NCBI RefSeq assembly: GCF_913057115.1
Contig: NZ_CAJXNN010000031.1
Coordinates: 1 to 39,821, forward strand
Reading direction: 5' to 3'
DNA: 39,821 nt
DNA from: an uncultured Roseovarius sp.
GTDB lineage: Bacteria; Pseudomonadota; Alphaproteobacteria; Rhodobacterales; Rhodobacteraceae
Both the position numbers and the translations under genes were made by a program. The notes under the pieces were generated by a model. The model saw only the letters and a program-made list of their open reading frames with translations, was not told where the DNA came from and ran no database searches. Below, piece by piece: positions 1 to 8,278 of this stretch. Numbering within the stretch: position 1 is the stretch's first letter; each line of letters starts with the position of its first letter.

Positions 1-395
1 GTCAGGCCCCACACAATCCTTGCAAACGCCCTCCAGGTCGGACGATGCCCGGACTGCGCCTGATGGCGGCCTTGGGCTCTATCCGGTCATTCGCCACGTC
101 TGGCCTCAACCGCGGCCTCCAAAAATGCGTGGGCTTTGCAAGCCCCGCGCCTGCACAGCGCCATCGCTCAAACAAGGGCGTTTGCAATAGAAACTGCTTA
201 TGAACGCCCATCACAGCCGGATATGCCAAACCCTTCTTGGTTCACCTCATGAATCCTGAATGGGGTATCACCAAGTTTCCTTGGCTCATTCGACTGTTGG
301 CCCCCTGACACACGCAACCCCGAGGCCACATTTTTGCCCTATTCATTCCTTACCAATACCTGTTGTATATTACGCGGTAAAAGGCAGTCGCGTTC
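1..395. other. Leading 395 bases without a supported gene
   Basis: I see no gene I can support here. A 75-codon reading frame on the minus strand (2-229) lacks a clear ribosome binding site and matches no family I know, so I do not call it. Just before kpsS, a TATATT at 366-371 could be a -10 element for the plus strand, but no good -35 lies 16 to 18 bases upstream. The stretch may carry the capsule promoter and decayed sequence from a neighbouring element. Confidence 0.5.
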
Positions 396-1688
396 ATGAG
401 CACGCTAACAGGCGACAATCGGGTATTTCTTTTCCTGCAAGGGCCGCACGGGCCCTTCTTCGCGCGTCTGGGCCGGATGCTGGAACGCGCCGGAGCCACT
501 GTGTGGCGCGTTGGGTTCAACGCCGGGGACCGGGCCTTCTGGCGCAACAAGCACAGCTATATCCCCTTCCTTGGCAGTCACGAAGATTGGCCCGTTACCT
601 TCGAAAACCTTGTCGCGGAAAAAGGCGTGACCGACGTTGTGCTTTACGGCGACACCCGCCCGATCCACGCCCAAGCGATCGAAAAAGCCAAGGCACAGGG
701 CCTGCGCGTTCACGTCTTTGAGGAAGGGTACATGCGCCCATATTGGGTGACCTATGAACGCGGCGGCACCAACGGCAATTCGCGCCTGATGGAAATGACC
801 GTCCCGCAAATGCGCGAGGCGCTGCACAACTCCGATATGGACACCGCCCTGCCCCCGGCCAGCTGGGGTGACATGCGCCAGCACATCTTTTACGGCGCAG
901 CCTACCATGGCTGTGTCATGCTGTTGAACCGGCGTTACCGCAATTTCCGCCCTCACCGCGCGCTAAGCGTAACACAGGAATTCAAGCTCTACCTGCAACG
1001 TCTGCTCCTGATGCCCGCTCAAGCTATAGACCGGCGTATCGCCACATGGCGCATCCGCCATGGCGGGTTTCCCTATCATCTCGCGCTTTTGCAACTTGAG
1101 CACGACAGCTCGTTTCAGGCCCACTCGCCCTTCTCCACGATGACCGAGTTTCTCGAAACCGTCATCGACGGCTTCGCCAAGGGCGCACCGCCACATCACC
1201 ACCTCGTGATCAAGGCACACCCCCTGGAAGACGGCCGCGTGCCCATCCGGCGCGAGTTGAAGCGCCTCGCCCGTGCCGCCGGAATCGCAGACCGCGTGCA
1301 TTACGTCCGCGGTGGCAAACTGGCCAAATTGCTGGACGAGGCGCGCAGCGCCGTCACCGTCAATTCCACCGCCGCGCAACAGGTGCTCTGGCGCGGTATC
1401 CCGCTCAAGACCTTTGGTGCTGCGGTCTATGCCAAGCCCGAGTTCGTCTCTACCAAACCCCTGCGCGATTTCTTCGCCGGAGCCGAACGCCCCGACCGGC
1501 GCGCCTATACCGATTATCGCCGCTACCTTCTGGAAACCAGCCAGATCGCTGGCGGTTTTTATTCGTCCTCGGGGCGGCGGCAACTCCTGCGCCAAGCGGT
1601 CGATATGATGCTGGCTCCCGAAGATCCCTACGATGCGCTGAAATCCGGCACCGCGGCTCCAAGGCAACAGTTGCGCGTGGTGACCTGA
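396..1688 (+). CDS. kpsS: Capsular polysaccharide export/biosynthesis protein KpsS
   Basis: This 430-residue cytoplasmic protein belongs to the Capsule_synth (KpsS/LipB) family. In the KpsS-KpsC system the two proteins build the poly-Kdo linker on a phospholipid that anchors group 2 type capsules before ABC export. The sequence shows the family's typical blocks: an N-terminal FLFLQGPHGPFFARLGRML stretch, a FEEGYMRPYWVTYE block near residue 110, VIKAHPLEDG near residue 270, and VNSTAAQQVLWRGIP near residue 320. The ATG start has no strong Shine-Dalgarno sequence. It is followed after 97 bases by the export lipoprotein and then kpsC, all on the plus strand. The transporter genes kpsM, kpsT and kpsE are not in the window. 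Which sugar is exported cannot be told from this sequence. Confidence 0.9.
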   Translation: MSTLTGDNRVFLFLQGPHGPFFARLGRMLERAGATVWRVGFNAGDRAFWRNKHSYIPFLGSHEDWPVTFENLVAEKGVTDVVLYGDTRPIHAQAIEKAKAQGLRVHVFEEGYMRPYWVTYERGGTNGNSRLMEMTVPQMREALHNSDMDTALPPASWGDMRQHIFYGAAYHGCVMLLNRRYRNFRPHRALSVTQEFKLYLQRLLLMPAQAIDRRIATWRIRHGGFPYHLALLQLEHDSSFQAHSPFSTMTEFLETVIDGFAKGAPPHHHLVIKAHPLEDGRVPIRRELKRLARAAGIADRVHYVRGGKLAKLLDEARSAVTVNSTAAQQVLWRGIPLKTFGAAVYAKPEFVSTKPLRDFFAGAERPDRRAYTDYRRYLLETSQIAGGFYSSSGRRQLLRQAVDMMLAPEDPYDALKSGTAAPRQQLRVVT

Positions 1689-1785
1689 CCCCAGAACGCC
1701 AACAGACTGGATTTTGCCAATACCTTTGGCTAGAATGACGAAAAAAGAAGACTGAGGCAGAATAACAGGTCGAGGAGACCGAGCA

Positions 1786-2934
1786 GTGAAATCCAAACCG
1801 AACCGTTGGGCGCGGCCCGTCGCCCTTTTGGTCATGGTGTCGATGGTATCGTCCTGTGGCGTATTGCCCCGTGTGGGACCCAGCAAGAACGAGATCTTCG
1901 CAGGCTCCGTTCAACGTCAGGGCGACGCTTTCGTCGTCACCGTCAATGACCGCGTGACACGGGCCACCGCCGTGCAACCCGCACTTGGCTTTACCGATGA
2001 TTTCCGCAATGCCGCCACGCTAGGCTCCGACACGATCCGACCGGGCGACACCCTGGGCCTGACCATCTGGGAAAACGTCGACGATGGTCTACTGGCCGGC
2101 GAAGCCGCCAACCAGACCGTCCTCGAAGAAGTACAGGTCGATGGCGCGGGGTTCATTTTCGTGCCCTACGCGGGCCGCATCCGCGCCGCAGGCAACACCC
2201 CCGAGGCCATCCGCCGGATCATCACCTCCAAACTCGACGAACAAACGCCCGACCCACAGGTTCAGGTCCGCCGCCTCGCCGGTGACGGCGCCACGGTCAG
2301 CCTCGTGGGCGCTGTCGGCGGTCAGGGCGTCTACCCGATCGAGCGCCCCACCCGCACGCTTTCGTCCATGCTCGCCAACGCTGGCGGCATCGCTATTGAA
2401 CCCGAAATTGCCCAGATCACCGTGATCCGCGGCGACAAGCGCTCCAAGGTCTGGTTCCAGGACTTGTTCAAGCACCCCGAGTTCGACATTGCCCTGCGCG
2501 CCGGTGACCGTATCCTGGTCGAGGCAGACACCCGCGCTTTCACCGCGCTTGGCGCCACCGGGGCACAGGCCCGCGTTCCCTTCGAATCGCAAACCCTCAG
2601 CGCGGTCGAGGCGCTGGCACAAGTCGGCGGCCTGAACGCCGCCGCCTCAGACCCGACCGGCGTTTTCGTCATGCGCAACGAACCGGCGGCCATTGCCAAT
2701 CAGGTTCTCGGGCGCACCGACCTTGAGGGTGCCCAACGCCTGATCTACGTGCTGGACCTGACCAAACCCAACGGCATGTTCATGGCCCGCGACTTCTCGG
2801 TGCGCGACGACGACACGCTCTATGTCACCGAAGCACCCTTCGCCCAATGGAGCAGGGTCATCGCGGCCCTGACCGGCACGCTCGGCGCGGTTGGCAGCAT
2901 CTCCACCGCAAGCGATACACTCGGCGGCGGCTGA
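1786..2934 (+). CDS. Outer-membrane polysaccharide export lipoprotein (Wza/KpsD-like OPX family)
   Basis: A 382-residue predicted lipoprotein that would form the periplasmic and outer-membrane part of a capsule export channel. A basic N-terminus and hydrophobic stretch lead to a lipobox with the lipidated cysteine at residue 24 (VSSCG). A Poly_export domain follows around residues 85-170 (RPGDTLGLTIWENVDDG), then SLBB-type beta-grasp repeats (VSLVGAVGGQGVYPIERPT, and another near residues 245-330). The start codon is GTG, supported by GAGGAG eight bases upstream at 1772-1777. Its stop overlaps the kpsC start by one base (TGATG), indicating translational coupling. A TAGAAT at 1731-1736 could be a -10 of an internal promoter, but the -35 is poor. 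OPX assignment is firm; the choice between KpsD-like and Wza-like is not. Confidence 0.88.
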   Translation: MKSKPNRWARPVALLVMVSMVSSCGVLPRVGPSKNEIFAGSVQRQGDAFVVTVNDRVTRATAVQPALGFTDDFRNAATLGSDTIRPGDTLGLTIWENVDDGLLAGEAANQTVLEEVQVDGAGFIFVPYAGRIRAAGNTPEAIRRIITSKLDEQTPDPQVQVRRLAGDGATVSLVGAVGGQGVYPIERPTRTLSSMLANAGGIAIEPEIAQITVIRGDKRSKVWFQDLFKHPEFDIALRAGDRILVEADTRAFTALGATGAQARVPFESQTLSAVEALAQVGGLNAAASDPTGVFVMRNEPAAIANQVLGRTDLEGAQRLIYVLDLTKPNGMFMARDFSVRDDDTLYVTEAPFAQWSRVIAALTGTLGAVGSISTASDTLGGG

Positions 2935-4949
2935 TGCCCGCCCCCGGTCCGAAACCACCCGCCGCGACAGCCTCGCGGCGGGTTTTCTATTTCAACGCGG
3001 GCTTCCTGCGCCAATCCCGCATCCGCCGGATCATGGCGCTTGCGGGCCTGCCGCTCCAGCTTGGCCGCCCCGGCCCGGACGACCTGATCGCCGTCTGGGG
3101 CAAAAGCCCCTACGCCAAACGGGGCGAGAGGGTGGCCGCCAAAACCGGCGCATCGCTTGTCCGCCTCGAAGATGCCTTCCTGCGATCTCTGCATCCCGGC
3201 CGCGAAGGCGAACCGCCCCTCGGCCTCATCATCGACCAAACCGGCATCTACTTCGACGCCAACGCAGCCTCGGATCTTGAAACCCTGCTGGCCACCCATC
3301 CTTTCGACGATACCGTGCTGATGGACCGCGCCCGCGCTGGCATCGCCCGCATGCAAGAGGCGCAGCTTAGCAAATACTCGGGCTTCGATCCGGGCACCCC
3401 CTGCCCCGATCCCGGCTATGTGCTGGTGATCGACCAAACCCGCGGCGATGCCTCGGTCACCCACGGCCGCGCCGATGCCAACACCTTCCGCGAGATGCTG
3501 ACCGCCGCGCAGGTCGATCACCCCGGCGCGCGCATCGTGATCAAGACCCACCCGGAAACCCGGACAGGCCACCGCCCCGGCTATTTCAGCGCGCAAGATG
3601 AAACCGACCGCATCACGCTCCTGCCTGACCCGGTCAACCCTTGGGCGCTCCTCGACGGGGCCATCGCCGTCTATACCGTCACCTCGCAACTGGGGTTCGA
3701 GGCGATCTTTGCAGGCCACAAGCCCCACGTCTTCGGCCAACCCTTCTATGCCGGTTGGGGCCTGACTCAAGATCATCACCCCGCCCCTCTGCCCCGCCGG
3801 GGCCGCAACCTCAGCCGCGCACAGCTTTTCGCCGGGGCCATGGTGCTCTATCCCACGTGGTACGACCCCTACCACGACCGGCTTTGCACCATGGAAGAAG
3901 CCATCGAAACCCTCGCCGCCCGAACCCGCGCATGGCGCGAGGACCGGCACGGCTGGACAGCCCACGGCATGCGCCTTTGGAAACGCAAACCCCTGCAACA
4001 GTTTTTCGGCAAACCGCGCGGGGTCAGCTTCAATCCCAAGGCCAAGGGCCAACGCCGCCATATGGTCTGGGCCAACCGCGCGAATGAGGCCCCCAAAGAT
4101 GCCCTGCGCGTCGAGGACGGCTTCCTGCGCTCACGCGGGCTTGGGGCCGATCTCATCCCGCCGCTTTCGCTGGTGCTGGATGACCTGGGCATCTACTACG
4201 ACCCAAGCCACCCCTCACGCCTTGAATACCTAATCGAAAAACGCGCCACCCTGCGCCCCGACCAACAGCGCCGCGCCGAGGCGCTCATCGCCAACCTCAT
4301 CGACCTGAAGCTCTCGAAATACAACCTCGGCGGCGCGCTGCCCGATCTGCCCCAAGGCCACCGCATACTCGTGCCCGGCCAAGTCGAGGACGACGCCTCC
4401 ATCCGCCTCGGCGCGGGCGAGATAAATACCAACCTCGCCTTGCTGCAAAAGGCCCGCGCGGCCAATCCCAAGGCAGTGATCCTCTACAAGCCTCACCCCG
4501 ATGTGGAAGCGGGCCTGCGCCCCGGAACCATTCCGGCGGACAAACTGGAAACTCTGGCAGACGCCGTGCTGTCCAACACCGACCCCGCGCCATTACTCGA
4601 CCATGTGCAAGAGGTCTGGACCATGACCTCGCTTCTGGGGTTTGAGGCCCTCCTGCGCGGGCTGCGCGTCACCACCACCGGCGCGCCCTTCTACGCCGGA
4701 TGGGGCCTGACCCGCGATCTGGGCGATGTGCCGCCACGCCGCACGGCACGGCCCAGCCTCGACGGGCTGGTTCATGCCACGCTCATCGACTACCCGCGCT
4801 ATTTCGACCCGGTCACGCGCACCGCCTGTCCCGCCGAACTGGTGGTCGACCGCCTCGCCCATGGTCCGCTTCCCAAGCCCGGCCCGGCCAACCGCCTCAC
4901 GGCCAAGCTCCAAGGCGCCTTGGCCAGCCACGCCTGGCTCTGGCGTTAG
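2934..4949 (+). CDS. kpsC: Capsule linker beta-Kdo transferase KpsC
   Basis: A 671-residue protein of the KpsC family, close to the usual length of about 675. Family members are retaining beta-Kdo glycosyltransferases with two catalytic modules that extend the poly-Kdo linker on lysophosphatidylglycerol at the inner face of the membrane. The internal duplication is plain: residues about 1-330 and 340-671 each carry an RLEDAFLRS or RVEDGFLRS block, a D-x-x-GIY block, a K-x-HP motif (KTHPE, YKPHPD), and a TSQLGFEA/TSLLGFEA block followed by PFYAGWGLT. I place the start at the ATG that overlaps the upstream stop (TGATG), because an earlier in-frame start would lie well inside the preceding gene. 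It is the last gene of the capsule group and converges on ribD. Confidence 0.92.
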   Translation: MPAPGPKPPAATASRRVFYFNAGFLRQSRIRRIMALAGLPLQLGRPGPDDLIAVWGKSPYAKRGERVAAKTGASLVRLEDAFLRSLHPGREGEPPLGLIIDQTGIYFDANAASDLETLLATHPFDDTVLMDRARAGIARMQEAQLSKYSGFDPGTPCPDPGYVLVIDQTRGDASVTHGRADANTFREMLTAAQVDHPGARIVIKTHPETRTGHRPGYFSAQDETDRITLLPDPVNPWALLDGAIAVYTVTSQLGFEAIFAGHKPHVFGQPFYAGWGLTQDHHPAPLPRRGRNLSRAQLFAGAMVLYPTWYDPYHDRLCTMEEAIETLAARTRAWREDRHGWTAHGMRLWKRKPLQQFFGKPRGVSFNPKAKGQRRHMVWANRANEAPKDALRVEDGFLRSRGLGADLIPPLSLVLDDLGIYYDPSHPSRLEYLIEKRATLRPDQQRRAEALIANLIDLKLSKYNLGGALPDLPQGHRILVPGQVEDDASIRLGAGEINTNLALLQKARAANPKAVILYKPHPDVEAGLRPGTIPADKLETLADAVLSNTDPAPLLDHVQEVWTMTSLLGFEALLRGLRVTTTGAPFYAGWGLTRDLGDVPPRRTARPSLDGLVHATLIDYPRYFDPVTRTACPAELVVDRLAHGPLPKPGPANRLTAKLQGALASHAWLWR

Positions 4950-4988
4950 CGCATCACTGGATCCGCATCTCTTTTGAATTCTGTCGGA

Positions 4989-5099
4989 TGCCTCCGGCGG
5001 GAGTATTTTGGGAAAGATGAAAATGAACCGCCTCCAGTCTTCATCTTTCTGTAAATACTCCGGGGGAGTCGCCCGAAGGGCGGCGGGGGCAGCGCCCCC
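4989..5099. repeat. REP-like inverted-repeat element and hairpins between convergent genes
   Basis: An imperfect inverted repeat joins 4989-5021 with 5040-5073: GGGAGTATTTTGGGAAAGAT on one side is mirrored by ATCTTTCTGTAAATACTCC on the other. Two compact GC hairpins follow, CGCCC-GAA-GGGCG (5070-5082) and GGGGGC-AGC-GCCCCC (5085-5099). The element lies between the 3' ends of kpsC and ribD and probably helps terminate transcription in both directions. A related element lies at 27753-27858, so this looks like a dispersed intergenic repeat. No long T-run follows the hairpins on the plus strand. Confidence 0.7.
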
Positions 5100-5104
5100 A
5101 AGTG

Positions 5105-6202
5105 TCAGCGCCGCGCCCAGCGGTGCATCACATCGCCATCGATGTCGCAGGTCTCGATCAACTCGAACCTGCGCGCCTCGTCCAGTCGCTCCAGCCCCAG
5201 CGCGCCGATCCCGGGCAGGCCCTCGGCGCCGATGGCCAACCCGGCGGTAAAGCCGACCAGTTCATCCACGAAATTCCCGGCCAGAAGCGAGGCCGCCAAG
5301 GCCCCGCCGCCTTCGCAGAACACCCGCGTCAGCCCAATCGCGCCCAAACTTTCCAGAACCGAGGCCATATCCAACTGTCGCCCCACAAGATCACAGGCAA
5401 TCAACTCCGCACCCACGCCTTGCCACGCCTCGATAAGAGCCGGGTCAGCATCCGGACCGTGGCACAGCCAAACCGGCACATCCTTGGCCGTCCGCGCCAG
5501 TTGCGACATCAGCGGGATATCCAACCGCCGAGACACCACCACGCGCACCGGCTGGCGCATCGCCCCCATATCACGCACCGTCAGCATCGGGTCATCTGCC
5601 CGCGCCGTGCCCGCGCCCACCATCACCGCGTCATGCCGCGCGCGCATGCCATGCACCGCGCGCCGTGCCGCATTCCCGGTGATCCACTGGCTATGCCCCG
5701 TCGCCGTGGCAATCCGCCCGTCAAAGGAGGTGGCCAACTTCAAGGTCACATGCGGCGGTCCACCGGCGGCCTTGCTCAGGAACCCGCCCAGATCGCGCGC
5801 CGCCTCTTCGGCCAAAACGCCGGTTTCAACAGTGATGCCCGCCGCCCGCAAAATATCAAACCCTTTGCCAGCCACTCGCGGATCATGATCGGTCAGGCAA
5901 GACACCACCCGCGCCACACCCGCAGAAACCAGCGCCTCGGCACAGGGCGGGGTTTGCCCGTGATGCGCGCAAGGCTCCAGCGTGACATAGGCCGTGGCGC
6001 CCCGGGCCGCCGCGCCCGCCTGCGCCAAAGCCACCGCCTCGGCATGGGGCCGCCCGCCGGGCGCGGTCCAACCGCGCCCCACGATCCGTCCCTCGCGCAC
6101 GATCACGCAGCCCACCGCCGGGTTGGGCCAGCATTGCCCCTGACCCCGCCGCCCAAGCGACAGGGCCAGCGCCATGAACCGGGCGTCAGTCTCCCGGCTC
6201 AC
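5105..6202 (-). CDS. ribD: Riboflavin biosynthesis bifunctional deaminase/reductase RibD
   Basis: A 365-residue enzyme catalysing the second and third steps of riboflavin synthesis: deamination of the diaminohydroxyphosphoribosyl-pyrimidine, then NADPH-dependent reduction of its ribose. The N-terminal deaminase has the zinc ligands His53 (HAE, with catalytic Glu55), Cys78 and Cys87 in the PC-x8-C pattern. The C-terminal RibD reductase domain starts near residue 145 ([16 protein letters not shown] type block). The start codon is GTG and overlaps the nrdR stop by four bases (GTGA), so the two genes are translationally coupled. I see no FMN riboswitch upstream. The nrdR-ribD pairing is common in proteobacteria. 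Confidence 0.95.
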   Translation of the reverse strand: MSRETDARFMALALSLGRRGQGQCWPNPAVGCVIVREGRIVGRGWTAPGGRPHAEAVALAQAGAAARGATAYVTLEPCAHHGQTPPCAEALVSAGVARVVSCLTDHDPRVAGKGFDILRAAGITVETGVLAEEAARDLGGFLSKAAGGPPHVTLKLATSFDGRIATATGHSQWITGNAARRAVHGMRARHDAVMVGAGTARADDPMLTVRDMGAMRQPVRVVVSRRLDIPLMSQLARTAKDVPVWLCHGPDADPALIEAWQGVGAELIACDLVGRQLDMASVLESLGAIGLTRVFCEGGGALAASLLAGNFVDELVGFTAGLAIGAEGLPGIGALGLERLDEARRFELIETCDIDGDVMHRWARR

Positions 6203-6684
6203 TCGTCCGATTGTTTGGCTTCGGCGATCGCCTCGTCAGGGCGCAACTCGCTCACGAATTTGTCGAAATCATCGGCCGCCTGAAAATTCTTGTAGACGCT
6301 GGCAAAGCGCACATAGGCCACGGTATCAATCCGCGCCAGGCTTTCCATGACGATCTCGCCCACGGTTTTCGAGGGAATATCCGTCTCGCCCATGCTTTCC
6401 AATCGCCGCACGATACCGGAAATCATCTGCTCAATGCGTTCGGGCTCCACCGGGCGTTTTTGCAACGCGATCCGGATTGAGCGTTCCAGCTTGTCACGGT
6501 CGAAATCCTCGCGCCGCCCATTGGTCTTCACCACCACCAGATCGCGCAACTGCACGCGCTCATAGGTGGTAAACCGTCCGCCACAGGCCGGGCAAAACCG
6601 CCGCCGCCGGATCGAAACATGATCCTCCGCAGGCCGGGAATCTTTTACCTGAGTGTCAATATTTCCACAAAACGGGCAGCGCAT
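6199..6684 (-). CDS. nrdR: Ribonucleotide reductase repressor NrdR
   Basis: A 161-residue ATP/dATP-sensing repressor of ribonucleotide reductase genes. The N-terminal zinc ribbon has cysteines at residues 3, 6, 31 and 34 (CPFC and CPAC) followed by [17 protein letters not shown]. An ATP-cone domain spans about residues 49-139, with the usual [12 protein letters not shown] start. I chose the internal ATG because the protein then begins at MRCPFC, as in the family, and because GGGGG lies seven bases upstream. A longer frame would add ten basic residues. A perfect DnaA-box sequence lies 54 bases upstream of the start. I found no NrdR-box pair in this promoter. Confidence 0.96.
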   Translation of the reverse strand: MRCPFCGNIDTQVKDSRPAEDHVSIRRRRFCPACGGRFTTYERVQLRDLVVVKTNGRREDFDRDKLERSIRIALQKRPVEPERIEQMISGIVRRLESMGETDIPSKTVGEIVMESLARIDTVAYVRFASVYKNFQAADDFDKFVSELRPDEAIAEAKQSDE

Positions 6685-6737
6685 GGGCCGTCCCCCTTTT
6701 TTTCTCTGCCTCACTGGTCGTGGGTCTCATGGCCCAC

Positions 6738-6746
6738 TTATCCACA
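6738..6746. promoter_or_regulatory. DnaA-box consensus (TTATCCACA) upstream of nrdR-ribD
   Basis: TTATCCACA matches the strict DnaA-box consensus and lies in the divergent gap between nrdR (minus) and the short-chain dehydrogenase (plus). Known DnaA boxes also occur in the promoters of nucleotide-supply genes, so a regulatory role is possible. It is single and not part of a cluster, so it is not an origin. A chance occurrence of a 9-mer cannot be excluded. Confidence 0.4.
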
Positions 6747-6879
6747 GCCACTATAGGACAGCCGCAAGGTTTTGGGTAGAGGGGAATTTACACCGCTAGA
6801 TAAGCAGGGCACCGGGGGGTTAAAACACGCGAAAACCGGCTTAGGTCAGGGTGAACGCCAACAAAAGAAAGGCCAGGAC

Positions 6880-7557
6880 ATGACCGACAAGACCCTCTTC
6901 ATCACCGGTGCCTCCTCCGGCATCGGCGCCGAAACCGCCCGCGCCGCCGTGGCCAAGGGCTGGCGCGTGGCCCTGATGGCCCGCAGTGCCGACAAACTGG
7001 ATACCCTCGTCCAAGAACTCGGTGCCGACACCGCCCTTGCCATCACCGGCGACGTCACCAACTACGATGACCTCACCGCCGCCGTCACCGCCACCAAGGA
7101 CAAATTCGGCCAGATCAACGCCGTCTTCGCCAACGCGGGCATGGGCCTCGACACGCCCGGCGTCGCCGAGGGCGACCCCGAGGAATGGCAAGCCATGATG
7201 GATCTCAACGTCATGGGCGTGCTCTGGACGGTCAAGGCGACCTACGAAGCGCTCAAGGAAAGCAAAGGCCACCTTGTGCTCACCGGCTCGGTCGCGGGAC
7301 AAATCCATCTGCCCGCCTCGGTCTATGGTGCGTCCAAATGGTTCGTCCACGGCTTCGGCGGCAACATGAGCGAAGACATGCGCGAGTGGGGCGGGCGCTG
7401 CACCGTCATCGCGCCGGGCATGGTCGATACCCCCTTCTTCAACGAGGCCAAGCCAGACAAGCTCAAACCCGAGGATGTGGCGCAAACCGTGATCTTCGCA
7501 GTTGAACAACCCAAGCGCGCCGATGTCCGCAACCTCACGATCATGCCCACGGGCTGA
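6880..7557 (+). CDS. Short-chain dehydrogenase/reductase (SDR family)
   Basis: A 225-residue classical SDR oxidoreductase. The nucleotide-binding motif TGASSGIG is at residues 9-16, the NAG motif at 85-87, the catalytic Ser at 137 (LTGSVAG), Tyr at 149 and Lys at 153 (YGASK). The C-terminus ends ADVRNLTIMPTG, resembling the YdfG-like hydroxy-acid/serine dehydrogenase group, but the substrate cannot be told. I use the ATG at 6880 since the protein then begins MTDKTLFITGASSG, directly at the first beta strand, with an AAAGG-like site upstream. The longer frame would add 36 residues with no family match. It stands upstream of the dodecin gene but need not be functionally linked to it. Confidence 0.88.
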   Translation: MTDKTLFITGASSGIGAETARAAVAKGWRVALMARSADKLDTLVQELGADTALAITGDVTNYDDLTAAVTATKDKFGQINAVFANAGMGLDTPGVAEGDPEEWQAMMDLNVMGVLWTVKATYEALKESKGHLVLTGSVAGQIHLPASVYGASKWFVHGFGGNMSEDMREWGGRCTVIAPGMVDTPFFNEAKPDKLKPEDVAQTVIFAVEQPKRADVRNLTIMPTG

Positions 7558-7633
7558 TCCCTGTCCAATGGAACCACAGCCATTCTCGTGCGTTGATTTG
7601 ATGACATGACCAGCAAAGCGAAAGGAGAATGCA

Positions 7634-7837
7634 ATGTCCGTCGCACGTGTCACTGAAATCTCTTCAACATCTACGAAAAGCTTCGACGACGCCGTCGAGC
7701 AAGGCATCGCACGCGCCTCGAATACGCTGCGCAACATCCGCGGGGCGTGGATCAAGGATAGCAACGTCGATGTGGAAAACGGCAAGGTCTCGAATTACAG
7801 GGTCAACATGGCGGTGACCTTCGTGCTCGAAGACTGA
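7634..7837 (+). CDS. Dodecin (flavin-binding dodecamer subunit)
   Basis: A 67-residue protein matching the dodecin family over its whole length. Dodecins form hollow dodecamers that bind FMN, FAD or riboflavin and buffer free flavin. Features seen are the opening MSVARVTEISS, a helix with SFDDAVEQGIARASNTLRN, the RGAWIKD strand carrying the Trp that stacks on the flavin, and the closing YRVNMAVTFVLED strand. AAAGGAG seven bases before the ATG is a strong ribosome binding site. It ends three bases from the convergent YjbQ-family gene. Flavin synthesis (ribD) is about 1.5 kb away. Confidence 0.95.
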   Translation: MSVARVTEISSTSTKSFDDAVEQGIARASNTLRNIRGAWIKDSNVDVENGKVSNYRVNMAVTFVLED

Positions 7838-7840
7838 CCG

Positions 7841-8278
7841 TCACACCAGATGCGCCGCGACCTTCCGGGTATGCGGCGCATCGCGATGCTCAAAGAGGTA
7901 TATCCCCTGCCATGTGCCCAACACAGGTACGCCGCCACGCACCGGAATGGACAGGCTCACCGGCATCATCGCCGCCTTGATATGGGCAGGCATGTCATCC
8001 GGCCCCTCATAGGTATGCGTCAGATACCCCATCGAAGGATCCGTCGTCGGCGGCACCAGCCGTGCAAAGTAATTGCGCAGGTCGGTCTGCACTTCGGGGT
8101 CGGCATTCTCCTGTATCAACAACGAACAAGAGGTATGCCGCACGAACAGCGTCAAAAGCCCGGCCTGCTCCCCCTGCTCCCGGGTCCAGCTCACCGCCTC
8201 ACGGGTGAACTCATACAGGCCCTGCCCCCGCGTGCCGATCTGAAACTCCGTCTGCATTCGGCTCAACACGGCCCCCAT
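7841..8278 (-). CDS. YjbQ-family protein (UPF0047)
   Basis: A 145-residue protein of the YjbQ/UPF0047 family, annotated in some databases as a secondary thiamine-phosphate synthase; the physiological role is unsettled. The family core is complete: FVRHTSCSLLIQENADP, the GYLTHTYEGPDDMPAHIKAAMM stretch in pieces around residues 85-105, and the metal-binding GTWQGIYLFEHRD near the end. The ATG at 8278 has GAGG seven bases upstream and overlaps the preceding gene's stop by 16 bases. A second ATG at 8257, giving 138 residues, would match the E. coli family length and cannot be excluded. A perfect 10-bp inverted repeat (7849-7858 with 7873-7882) sits in the last codons. Confidence 0.88.
   Translation of the reverse strand: MGAVLSRMQTEFQIGTRGQGLYEFTREAVSWTREQGEQAGLLTLFVRHTSCSLLIQENADPEVQTDLRNYFARLVPPTTDPSMGYLTHTYEGPDDMPAHIKAAMMPVSLSIPVRGGVPVLGTWQGIYLFEHRDAPHTRKVAAHLV

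Noticed and set aside
2..229. A 75-codon minus-strand frame at the left edge
   Set aside because: No ribosome binding site, no family, odd composition; it may be part of a decayed repeat but I cannot show this.
267..280. A 14-base match, ATCACCAAGTTTCC, shared with 21347-21360
   Set aside because: In a window of about 40 kb a few shared 14-mers are expected by chance, and the flanks do not match, so this is not evidence of a repeat or mobile element.
7849..7882. Perfect 10-bp inverted repeat with a 14-base loop in the YjbQ-family tail
   Set aside because: It is within codons, has a long loop and no T-run, so it is not a convincing terminator for the dodecin transcript.
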